This document shows positions 33,901-43,725 of a DNA stretch of 64,000 nucleotides, one piece after another. The DNA comes from Piscinibacter aquaticus (GTDB lineage: Bacteria; Pseudomonadota; Gammaproteobacteria; Burkholderiales; Burkholderiaceae_C). The notes under the pieces were generated by a model. The model was not told the origin of the DNA and did no database searches. It worked only from the letters and a program-made list of their open reading frames with translations. The stretch covers positions 992,001 to 1,056,000 of the forward strand of contig VOPW01000001.1 in NCBI GenBank assembly GCA_007994965.1, read 5' to 3'. Numbering within the stretch: the stretch's first letter is position 1; every line of letters starts with the position of its first letter. Both the position numbers and the translations under genes were made by a program.

Positions 33901-36900
33901 TGCCGTGAACGTCTGTTGAACGCCGAGCGCATCGGTGACCACGAGGCTGACGGTGGAGCCGGCCGGCAGGTCGGTCGTCCCAGTGATCGTCGGCGTAGTG
34001 TCGTTCGTCAGTGATGGGGCGTCACGGTGAGCGTCGGAGCGGTGATGTCGACCGAGCCGGCGTCGTTTGCACTCGCGCTGTTGCCGGCAGCGACGAGTGA
34101 GCTGCCTTCGGCCAGTGCTGCAGGTCGACCGAGAATGTGCCACCGGCGACGGTCGCACTAACGGTCTGCGAGGCGCCGAGCGCATCGGTGAGCAGGCTGA
34201 CCGAACCGGCGGGCAGGTTGGTCGTGCCCGTGATCGTTGGCGTGGCGTCGTTGGTCAGCGCCGGAGCATCGACGGTGAGTCGGTGCTGTAGTGTCGATCG
34301 AGCCAGCGTCGTTGGCAGAAGCAGAATTGCCGGCAGCGTGTGGCCCGTGGCCACGACGGAGAAGGCACCTTCGGCCAAGGCCGCAGGCACATCGACCGAG
34401 AACGTGCCGCCAGCGGCCACGGTCGTGGAGATGGTCTGCGAAGCGCCCACGCATCGGTGAGGCTGACGGTCGAGCCCGCCGGCAGGTTGGTGGTGCCGGT
34501 GATGGTGGGCGTGGCGTCGTTGGTCCGCAGGGCAGGTGAGCGTCGACCGACCGAGCGTTCGCCGACGCCGGAGTCGGCCGTGACGACGGATCCACCTTCA
34601 GCGAGGGCAGCCGGGGTGCCGCCCGCGACGACTGCGGAGATGGTCTGGGAGACACCAGCGGAGTCGGTGACGACGGCTGATGGTGGAACCTGCCGGCAGG
34701 TTGGTCGACCTGTGATCGTCGGCGTAGCGTCGTTGGTCAGCGCCGAGCATCGACAGTGAGCGTGGGTGCGGTGACTCGCCGAGCCGGCGTCGTTCGCGAA
34801 GCCGAGTTGCCGCTGTGCGGTGATGGCCGTGGCCACGACGGAGACGCACCTTGAGGGCAGCCGGGACATCGACCGAGAACGTGCCGGCCAGTCGCGACGA
34901 CGGTCGGGCAGCAGAGTCGGTCGACGCTGATCGTGGAACCTGCCGGAGGTTGGTCGTACCTGTGATCGTGCCGTCCAGCGCGGCGACAGTGAGCGTGGGT
35001 GCGGTGACATCGACGGAGCCGGCGTCGTTGCGAGTTGCCTGTCGCCAGTCGCGGCGTGATGCGCCTTCGCCAAGGCGTCGACCGAGAACGTGCCACCAGC
35101 TGCGACTGTGGCATTGACGGTCTGCGAGACACCGGCCGAGTCGGTAATGACCCGTGCCGACTGTGGAACCTGCCGGCAGGTTGGTCGTGCCGGTGATGGT
35201 GGGCGTAGCGTCGTTCGTCAGCGCCGGAGCATCGACGGTGAGAGCCGGAGCCGTGATATCGACGTCGTTGAGTTGCCTGCCGCGTCGCTGGCGGTCGCAG
35301 TGACGGTGAACGCGCCCTCAGCCAGTGCTCAGGCACATCGACAGAGAAGGTACCACCGGCGGCGACGGTCGCGGCAATGGTCTGCGAGGTACCAGCGGAG
35401 TCAGTGACGACCAGGCTGACGGTCGAGCCCGCCGGCAGATTGCTCGTGCCAGTGATGGTCGGGGTCGAATCGTTGGTCAGCGCCGGAGCATCGACGGTGA
35501 GCGTCGGAGCGTGACATCGACCGAGCCGGCGTCGTTCGCCGAAGCTGAGTTGCCGGCCGCGTCGATGGCGGTCGCAACGACGGTGAACGCGCCCTCAGCC
35601 AGTGCTGCAGGCACATCGACCGAGAACGTGCCGCCCGAGGCGACGGTTGCGGCAATGGTCTGCGAAGTACCAGCGGAGTCGGTGACGACCGGGCTGACGG
35701 TGGAGCCGGCCGAGTTGGTCGTGCCGGTAATGGTCGGCGTCGAATCATTCGTCAGCGCAGGCGCGTCGACGGTGAGGGTGGGAGCGGTGAGGTCGAGCGA
35801 GCCAGCATCGTTCGCCGAAGCTGAGTTGCCGGCCGCGTCGGTGGCGGTCGCGACGGTGGTCAGCCAGCGCGGCGGGTACATCGACCGAGAAGGTGCCGCC
35901 CGCGGTGACCGTCGTAATCACGATGCTGACGGACGAACCTGCCGGCAAGTTGGTCGTACCGGTGATCGTTGGCGTCGAGTCGGTGCATCGACGGTGAGGG
36001 TGGGAGCGGTGAGGTCCACCGAGCCGGCGTCGTTTGCCGTGGCCGGGTTGCCGGCTGCGTCGGAAGCCGTGGCAGTAACCGTGAACGCGCCCTCGGCCAA
36101 CGCGGCAGGCACATCGGCGGGAGAAGGTGCCGCCTGCGGCGACGATTGCAGTGATGGTCTGCGTCGTACCGAGCGAGTCGACCACGAGGCTGACGGACGA
36201 ACCCGCCGGCAGGTTGGTGGTGCCGGTGATGGTGGGCGTCGAGTCGTTCGTCAGCGCAGGCGCGTCAACGGTGAGGGTAGGAGCGGTGACATCGACGGAG
36301 CCGGCATCGTTCGCCGAAGCCGAGTTGCCGGCTGCGTCAGTGGCCGTGGCCACGACGGAGAACGCACCTTCAGCGAGGGCAGCCGGCACATCGACCGAGA
36401 ACGTGCCGCCAGCGGCGACCGTTGCGGAGATGGTCTGGGAGGCACCAGCGGAGTCGGTGACGGTGGCGCCGGCCGGCAGGCTGGTCGTACCGGTGATGGT
36501 CGGCGTAGCGTCGTTCGTCAGCGCCGGAGCATCGACGGTGAGCGTCGGTGCCGTGATATCGAGCGAGCCGGCGTCGTTGGCAGAAGCCGAGTTGCCTGCG
36601 GCGTCTGCGGCTGTCGCGGTAACCGTGAATGCGCCTTCGGCCAGTGCCGCAGGCACATCGGCGGAGAAGCTGCCACCCGCAGTGACGGTTGCCGTGAACG
36701 TCTGTGAACGCCGAGCGCATCGGTGACCACGAGGCTGACGGTGGAGCCGGCCGGCAGGTCGGTCGTGCCGGTGATCGTGGGCGTCGAGTCGTTGGTCAAC
36801 GCAGGCGCATCGACGGTGAGGGTCGGTGCGGTGACGTCGACCGAGCCGGCGTCGTTCGCCGAAGCCGTGTTCCCGGCTGCGTCGGTGGCGGTCGCCACAA

Positions 36901-39900
36901 CGGTGAAGGCACCCTCAGCCAGTGCCGCGGGCACATCGACCGAGAACGAACGTGCCGCCCGCGGCGACGGTTGCGGAGATGGTCTGCGAAGCACCAGCAG
37001 AATCGGTGACGACCAGCTGATGGTGGAACCTGCCGGCAGGTTGGTCGTGCCGGTGATCGTCGGCGTGGCGTCGTTGGTCAGGGCAGGCGCGTCGACGGTG
37101 AGCGTCGGAGCGGTGACATCCACGGCGCCCGAGTCGTTGGCATTGGCGCTGTTGCCAGCGGCGTCCGTTGCAGTCGCAACGGCGCTGAAGGACCCTTCGG
37201 CCAGTGCGGCGGGCACATCGACGGAGAAGGTGCCGCCAGCGGCGACGGTCGCGGTGATGGTCTGCGTTGCACCGAGTGCGTCGGTGACGACCAGCGTGAG
37301 CGACGAACCTGCCGGCAGGTTCGTCGTGCCGGTGATGGTCGGCGTAGCGTCGTTGGTCAACGCAGGCGCGTCGACGGTGAGCGTCGGAGCGGTGACATCC
37401 ACCGAACCGGCGTCGTTCGCCGAAGCCGAGTTTTCCGGCTGCGTCGGTGGCGGTGGCGGTGACGGTAAACGCGCCCTCAGCGAGAGCCGAAGGAACGTCG
37501 ACGGAGAACGTGCCGCCAGCGGCGACGATCGCGGCGACGGTCTGCGAGGCACCAGCAGAGTCGGTGACGACCGCTGATCGTGGAACCTGCCGGCAGGTTG
37601 GTCGTGCCGGTGATCGTGGGCGTCGAGTCGTTCGTCGGTGCCGGAGCATCGACCGTGAGTGTCGGAGCGGTGACGTCGACCGAGCCAGCATCGTTCGCCG
37701 ACGCCGAATTGCCTGCCGCGTCGGTGGCAGTCGCGGTGACCGTGAATGCGCCTTCGGCCAGCGCGGCGGGCACATCGACCGAGAACGTGCCGCCCGCGGC
37801 GACACTCGCGGTGATCGTCTGTGATGCGCCCAGCGCGTCGGTGACCACGATGCTGACGGTGGAGCCGGCCGGCAGGTTCGTCGTACCCGTGATGGTCGGC
37901 GTAGCGTCGTTCGTCAGCGCCGGAGCATCGACGGTGAGCGTCGGTGCCGTGACGTCGACCGAGCCGGCGTCGTTTGCCGTGGCCGGGTTGCCGGCTGCGT
38001 CAGAAGCCGTGGCAGTAACCGTGAACGCACCCTCGGCCAACGCGGCAGGCACATCGACGGAGAAGGTGCCGCCTGCGGCGACGATTGCACTGATGGTTTG
38101 CGCCGTACCGAGCGCGTCGGTGACGACCAAGCTGACGGTCGAGCCGGCCGGCAGGCTGGTCGTACCCGTGATCGTTGGCGTGGCGTCGTTCGTCAGCGCG
38201 GGGGCATCGACGGCAAGCGTCGGCGCGGTGACGTCGACCGAGCCAGCATCGTTTGCCGACGCCGAGTTGCCTGCCGCGTCGGCTGAGTCGCAACGACGGT
38301 GAACGCGCCTTCGGCCAGCGCGGCGGGCACATGAGGTGCCGCCTGCGGCGACGGTTGCCGTGAGCGTCTGCGAAGCGCCGAGCGCATCGGTGACCACGAT
38401 GCTGACGGTCGAACCTGCCGGCAGGTCGGTCGTACCGGTGATCGTCGGCGTAGCGTCGTTCGTCAGCGCCGGAGCGTCGACGGTGAGGGTGGGAGCGGTG
38501 AGGTCGACCGAACCGGCGTCGTTTGCCGAGGCCGAGTTGCCAGCTGCGTCGGTGGCAGTCGCGGTGACGGTGAATGCGCCTTCGGCCAGTGCTGAAGGCA
38601 CATCGACCGAGAAGGTGCCACCGGCAACGACTGTCGCACTGACCGTCTGCGAGGCGCCGAGTGCATCGGTAACGACCAGCTGACCGTGGAACCTGCGGGC
38701 AGATTGCTCGTGCCAGTGATCGTCGGGGTCGAGTCGTTGGTCAGCGCCGGAGCGTCGACGGTGAGCGTGGGTGCGGTGACATCGACGGAACCGGCGTCGT
38801 TCGCCGAAGCCGAGTTGCCGGCTGCGTCGGTGGCGGTCGCGGTGATGGTGAATGCGCCTTCGGCCAGCGCCGCCGGCACGTCGACCGAGAACGTGCCGCC
38901 AGCTGCGACCGTTGCGGAGAAGGTCTGGGAGGCACCAGCGGAGTCGGTGACGACCGGGCTGATGGTGGAGCCGGCCGGCAGGCTGGTCGTTCCGGTGATG
39001 GTCGGCGTAGCGTCGTTCGTCAGCGCCGGAGCATCGACGGTGAGGGTCGGTGCAGTGATATCGAGCGAGCCGGCGTCGTTGGCAGAAGCCGAGTTGCCTG
39101 CGGCGTCTGCGGCAGTCGCGGTAACCGTGAATGCGCCTTCGGCCAGTGCCGCAGGCACATCGACCGAGAAGGTGCCACCGGCGACGACTGTCGCAATGAC
39201 GGTCTGCGAGGCGCCGAGTGCATCGGTAACGACCAAGGCTGACCGTGGAACCTGCGGGCAGATTGCTCGTGCCAGTGATCGTCGGGGTCGAGTCGTTCGT
39301 CAGCGCCGGAGCGTCGACGGTGAGAGCCGGAGCCGTGATATCGATCGAGCCGGCGTCGTTGGCAGAAGCCGAGTTGCCTGCGGCGTCGCTGGCGGTCGCC
39401 GTGACGGTGAACGCGCCCTCAGCCAGTGCTGCAGGCACATCGACCGAGAACGTGCCGCCCGCGGCGACGGTCGCGGAGATCGTCTGTGATGCGCCCAGCG
39501 CGTCGGTGACCACGATGCTGACGGTCGAGCCCGCCGGCAGGTTCGTCGTACCCGTGATGGTCGGCGTGGAGTCGTTCGTCAGCGCCGGAGCATCGACGGT
39601 AAGCGTCGGAGCGGTGACATCGACCGAACCTACGTCGTTTGCCGACGCCGAGTTCCCAGCTGCGTCGCTGGCGGTCGCGGTAACGGTGAAAGCGCCTTCG
39701 GCCAGTGTCGCAGGCACATCGACGGAGAAGGTGCCGCCCGCGGCGACGGTCGCTGCGATGGTCTGCGACGCGCCCAGGGCATCGGTGACGACGATGCTGA
39801 CGGTCGAACCGGCCGGCAGGTTGGTCGTGCCGGTGATGGTCGGTGTGGCGTCGTTCGTCAGCGTTGGAGCATCGACGGTGAGGCTCGGCGCAGTGACGTC

Positions 39901-42121
39901 AACAGAGCCGGCGTCGTTCGCCGACGCCGAGTTGCCGGCCGCATCGGTGGCGGTCGCCACGATGCTGAACGCGCCTTCGGCCAGCGCAGCCGGCACGTCA
40001 ACAGAGTAGGTGCCACCCGCGGCGACGGTTACCGTGATGGTCTGCGAAGCGCCGAGCGCATCCGTGACCACCAGCGACACGGTTGAGCCTGCCGGCAGAT
40101 TGGTGGTGCCGGTGATGGTCGGCGTCGCGTCGTTCGTCAGCGCAGGCGCATCGACGGTCAGCGACGGCGCGGTGACGTCCACCGCGCCTGAATCGCTGGC
40201 CGAGGCGCTGTTGCCAGCCGCATCGGTCGCCGTGGCAACGGCACTGAAACCGCCCTCGGCCAGCGCCGCGGGCACATCGACGGAGAAGGTGCCGCCGGTG
40301 TTCACGGTCGCGGTGAGGATCTGCGTGACGCCGGCCGAGTCGGTGATCACCAGGCTGACGGACGAACCCGCCGGCAAGTTGGTGGTGCCGCTGATCGTCG
40401 GCGTGGCATCGTTGGTCAGGGTCGGAGCGTCGATGGTCAGGCTGGGGGCCGTCAGGTCGATGGCTCCGCCGTCACTCGCGCTGGCGCTGTTGCCGAAGCC
40501 GTCGGAGGCGGTCGCGACGACGCTGTAGCTGCCTTCAGCCAGTGCCACCGGCACGTTCACCGTGAATGTGCCTGAGGCCGAGACGGTGGCGGTGAGGCTC
40601 TGTACCGCGCCGGCTGCATCCGTCACCAGCACGGTGACGGCCGAGCCGGCCGGGAGGTTGCTGGTGCCGGTGATCGTCGGGGTTGCGTCGCTGGTCAGCG
40701 CAGGCGCGTCGACCGTCACCGCCGGGCCGGCGGCCACGTTCACCGTCAGCGTGGCCGAGCTGGTGCCACCGTTGCCATCGGTCACCGTGTAGGTCACGGC
40801 CACCGGGCCGGTCACGCCGGGCGCAGCCGCGAATCGCAGGCTGCCGTCGGCGTTGATGCTCACCGTGCCGAGGGCCGGGTCCACCGTGGCCGAGGTGACG
40901 CCGAGCGCGTCGCCGTCGACATCGCGGTCGTTGGCCAGCACGTCGATGGTGACCGGTGCCGCGCCGACGGCGCGGGCGGAATCGTCGGTCGCGAGCGGCG
41001 CGTCGTTGACGGCCACCACCGTCAGCACCACGGCAGCCGGCGCCGAGGTCGCGCCGGCGTTGTCGGTGACGGTGAACAGGATGCTCTGGCTGCCGTTGAA
41101 GTCGGCGCCCGGGCGGTAGACCAGCGTGGCCGCGTCGGACGGCGCCAGCGTCTGGCCGATGGCCACCGGGGTGATGCCGTCGGCCAGCCACAGCGTGCCA
41201 CCGGCCGGCAGCGCGGTGACGGTCACGCCGACGATGCGGCCGTCGACGTCGGTGCCGGTGAGGCTGATCGACAGCGCGGCGTCTTCATCGCCCGAGCCCG
41301 TGCCCGGCGTGGCCACCGGCGCGTCGTTGACGGCACTCAGCGTGATGGCGGTGCTGCCGGTGCTGCTGCGGCCATCCGACGTGGTCAGCGTGTAGGTGAA
41401 GGTTCCGGGGGCAGGCTGCCGTCGTAGTCCGCCGGCGGCACGTAGCTCAGCCCTGGCAGATCGGCGGGCGTCAGCACCGTGCCGGCCGTGACCAGCGTGC
41501 CATCGGCCTTGCGGATCTCGCCCACCGCCGGCTTTGGTCGACGCGGACCGTGCCGCCCGCGGCAGCACCGGTCGGAGCCGTCAGCCCGAGGTTGGCCGGG
41601 GCACCTTCCTCTGCGCTGGAGATTGCGCTGAACGGCACGTCCAGCGGCGGCAGGTTGCCGCCGCCCTGGCTGGGACTGCCGGTGGCCGTGCTGCCCGTGT
41701 CGGCGGTGAGCAGGCGAAGCTCGGCATCGCTGGTGCTGCGCGGCACCTCGCCACCCGTGAGGTTCTCGGCGATGCGGTCGACACGCAGGCCCTCCTGCAT
41801 CGAACCTTCGCCGCCGCCCGCCGTGCCCGCAGCCGGTGCCGCGTCGCGGTCACCGCGGTTCAACGCGGTGATCGCCTGGTCGACATCGTCGCTGGCCGCC
41901 GGTGCCTTGCCCTCGGCCGCCCGCACCGGTGCATCGCCGTTGTCGATCTGAACGATGCCGTCTTGCGTCGTCAGGATCTGATCGCCCTGGCGGACCACAT
42001 CGCCTACCTTGAGCAGGCGAAGCTTGCCGTCGGCGCCCCGGATCAGGGCAGTGCCCCAAAGGGAAACGACTTTGCCTTCGGCGGAACGGGCGATCACGGG
42101 CATGGCGAGGCCTTGTTTCAT
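24928..42121 (-). CDS. Giant LapA/BapA-type biofilm adhesin, type I secreted
   Basis: Surface adhesin of roughly 5,700-5,900 residues once indels are repaired. From the N-terminus (ATG 42121; no clear ribosome site): a retention module without signal peptide ([19 protein letters not shown], then [17 protein letters not shown]), a LapG-type PAAG site, three cadherin-like domains (41540-40740; [25 protein letters not shown]), about 37 Ig-like repeats of 93 residues, then about eleven VCBS-type domains (30130-26400; [20 protein letters not shown]). A beta-sandwich domain follows ([14 protein letters not shown]), then RTX nonapeptides ([11 protein letters not shown], near 25480-25280) and a C-terminal type I secretion signal ending [11 protein letters not shown]. 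Dozens of indels, densest at 32.5-36.7 kb, fragment the frame. Probably a calcium-stiffened filament for attachment. The binding target cannot be read from sequence. Confidence 0.9.
26400..30130 (-). repeat. Tandem VCBS-type domain repeats within the adhesin
   Basis: Two alternating unit types occur. About eight copies have [35 protein letters not shown] and [18 protein letters not shown]. About three copies have [40 protein letters not shown] and [20 protein letters not shown]. The copies centred near 27200, 27500 and 27810 are almost identical at the nucleotide level, about 310 bp apart, suggesting very recent duplication. Confidence 0.85.
30760..40730 (-). repeat. About 37 tandem 279-bp repeats encoding Ig-like adhesin domains
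   Basis: Each full unit is 279 bp (93 codons) with landmarks [60 protein letters not shown] and [20 protein letters not shown]. Spacing of the conserved CGTCGTTCGTCAGCGC segment is very regular between 38450 and 40700 (279-281 bp). Between about 32900 and 36000 the units shrink to roughly 200-260 bp through many small gaps, which looks like sequence loss in assembly. Copies are nearly but not fully identical, indicating recent expansion or homogenisation. Confidence 0.92.
41825..41836 (-). other. Putative LapG cleavage site (Pro-Ala-Ala-Gly) in adhesin N-terminus
   Basis: Codons 96-99 of the adhesin read P-A-A-G inside [18 protein letters not shown], followed by [15 protein letters not shown]. 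In Pseudomonas LapA the LapG site is a T/P/A-A-A-G motif at about residue 107, between an N-terminal retention plug and the extracellular region. Position and motif match. This is a prediction from family knowledge plus the presence of lapG in the same cluster. Confidence 0.7.
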
Positions 42122-42285
42122 ATGCTGCACTGCAATGGCAACGGAGGGTAACCGAGGCCGTCGCGCTAAATGCGTTTCATGATGTCCCGGGTGTGACGGA
42201 CGTCACCGGATTGCCGGGCAGGCGCAGCCTTAGCGCACGCTTGCCGGACCCTCGCAGATGCGGTCGGACATCACCGGGTGATCGG

Positions 42286-42312
42286 TGTTCGACCCGATCC
42301 GGCAAAACTTGA
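42286..42312 (-). promoter_or_regulatory. Candidate sigma-28 (FliA)-type promoter upstream of the adhesin gene
   Basis: On the minus strand TCAAGTTT (42312-42305) is followed after 11 bases by GTCGAACA (42293-42286). The FliA consensus is TAAAGTTT-N11-GCCGATAA, so 7/8 and 5/8 positions match with exact spacing. Transcription would start about 155 bases before the adhesin ATG. The 223-base gap (42122-42344) has no other recognisable promoter. It also holds the weak hairpin GCGGC/GCCGC near 42323-42336, just after the lapC stop. The -10 match is mediocre, so this is tentative. Confidence 0.35.
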
Positions 42313-42344
42313 GGGGGAAATGACGCGGCGAGCGCCGCAGCGTG

Positions 42345-43725
42345 TCAGCGTTCGCGAAGCGCGTAGGCCTTGGCCTTGAGCACCGGCTTGAGCAGGTAGG
42401 CCAGCACCGACTTGTTGCCGGTGAGGATGTCGACCTCGGCGGTCATGCCGGGGATGATGGGCAGCTTGTCGTTGAACCGCGCGGCCTTGGTGCGCACCCG
42501 CACCAGGTAGAAGGCATTGCCCTTTTCGTCCACCACCGTGTCGGGGCTGATGTTCTCCACCTCGGCCTCCATGCCGCCGTAGATGGAGAAGTCATAGGCG
42601 CTGAACTTCACCGTGGCCGCCTGCCCCGGGGCGATGAAGGCGATGTCCTTCGGCTGGATGCGCGCCTCCAGCACGAGCGCATCGTCCAGCGGCACGATCT
42701 CGACGATGTCCTTGCCTGGCTGCACCACGCCGCCCACGGTGTTGGCCAGCAGCCGCTGCACGCGCCCGCGAACCGGGCTCTTGATCTGCGACTTGTCGAC
42801 CTTGTCGGCCAGCGCCACCGCGCCTTCATTGAGCGCGTTCAGGCGGCCGACCACCTCCGCCATCTCCTTGCGCGAGTCGTTGCGGAAGGTGAGTTCGGTC
42901 TCCTGGATCTTGCGCTGCGCCTCGCCGATGGCCGCCTGCACGCGGGCGATCTGCGCCGAGGCCTGCTCGGCATCGCCGCGCGAGCGCGACACCTCGCGCT
43001 CCAGGCGGAGGATGTCCACTTCCGACACCGCGCCGCTGGCCAGCAGCGGGCGGGTCTTGGTGAGCTCCTGCTGGCTGAGCTCGAGGCTGCGCTCGGCCGA
43101 TGCGCGGCGGGCGCGTGCCTCCGACAGCTCCTGCTCGCGCTGCTGCAGTTGCTGGCGGTTGATGGCCAGCAGCGTGTTCAGCTCGGTCAGCCGGTTCTCG
43201 TAGAGGCGGCGTTCGTCGTCGACGATGCGGCGCTCTTCCTCGTCGGCAGCGGTGGGCGGCTGGAAGCCCACGCCCTCGGCCAGCGCGCGCAGCAGCCGCG
43301 CCTGCCGGGCGCGCAGGGCGAAACCCTGGGCGGCGCTCTCGCGCACGCCGGAGGTGGCGCGGGTCTCGTCGATCTTCAGCAGCAACTGGTCGCGCTCGAC
43401 CACGGCCTTCCTGCACCAGGATCTCGGACACCACGCCGCCGTCGAGCGACTGCACCAGCTGCAGCTGGCGCGACGGGATCACGCGGGCATCGCCGCGTGT
43501 CACCTCGTCGACATGCGCCAGCGCGGCCCATACCACCATCAGCAGCACCACCACCACGGCGGTGCGCACGATCATCTGCGCCCGGTGGGTGCGCTGGCGC
43601 GACATCACCGCCTCGGCCTCGGCCTCGAAGCTCGGCAGGCTCGCGTCGGCTTCCTTCGCGGTCGGCCCGAACAGCCGGCGCGAGACGCGCGCCGTCCAGG
43701 CATTCATCGAGTCGACGAACTTCAT
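42345..43725 (-). CDS. lapC: HlyD-family membrane fusion protein for adhesin secretion (LapC-like)
   Basis: Periplasmic adaptor linking the ABC transporter to the TolC-type channel. A cytoplasmic N-terminus is followed by one TM (MIVRTAVVVVLLMVVWAALA, about residues 51-70), a lipoyl-like half (RGDARVIPSRQLQLVQSLDG, GGVVSEILVQEG), a long coiled coil (NRLTELNTLLAINRQQLQQR) and the closing beta domain (IKSPVRGRVQRLLANTVGGV, IPGMTAEVDILTGNKSVLAY) typical of the HlyD/LapC family. About 460 residues. A two-base loss near 43404, at an expected GGCCAGGTG, breaks the frame. The start overlaps the lapB stop (ATGA at 43725-43722), indicating coupled translation. Confidence 0.92.

Noticed and set aside
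26445-40528. Plus-strand ORFs through the adhesin region, many beginning near GTGACG repeats
   Set aside because: They repeat with the adhesin units and encode Val/Ala/Ser-rich strings without a domain; the minus-strand frame carries the Ig, VCBS, RTX and secretion motifs.
30760-40730. CRISPR-like or satellite repeat array
   Set aside because: The repeats are 279 bp, without spacers, and encode an uninterrupted Ig-like protein domain on the minus strand.
42193-42206. GTGAC-N4-GTCAC inverted repeat before the adhesin as a regulator site
   Set aside because: Arms are only 5 bases and GC-rich; such pairs are common by chance here and no cognate regulator is suggested.
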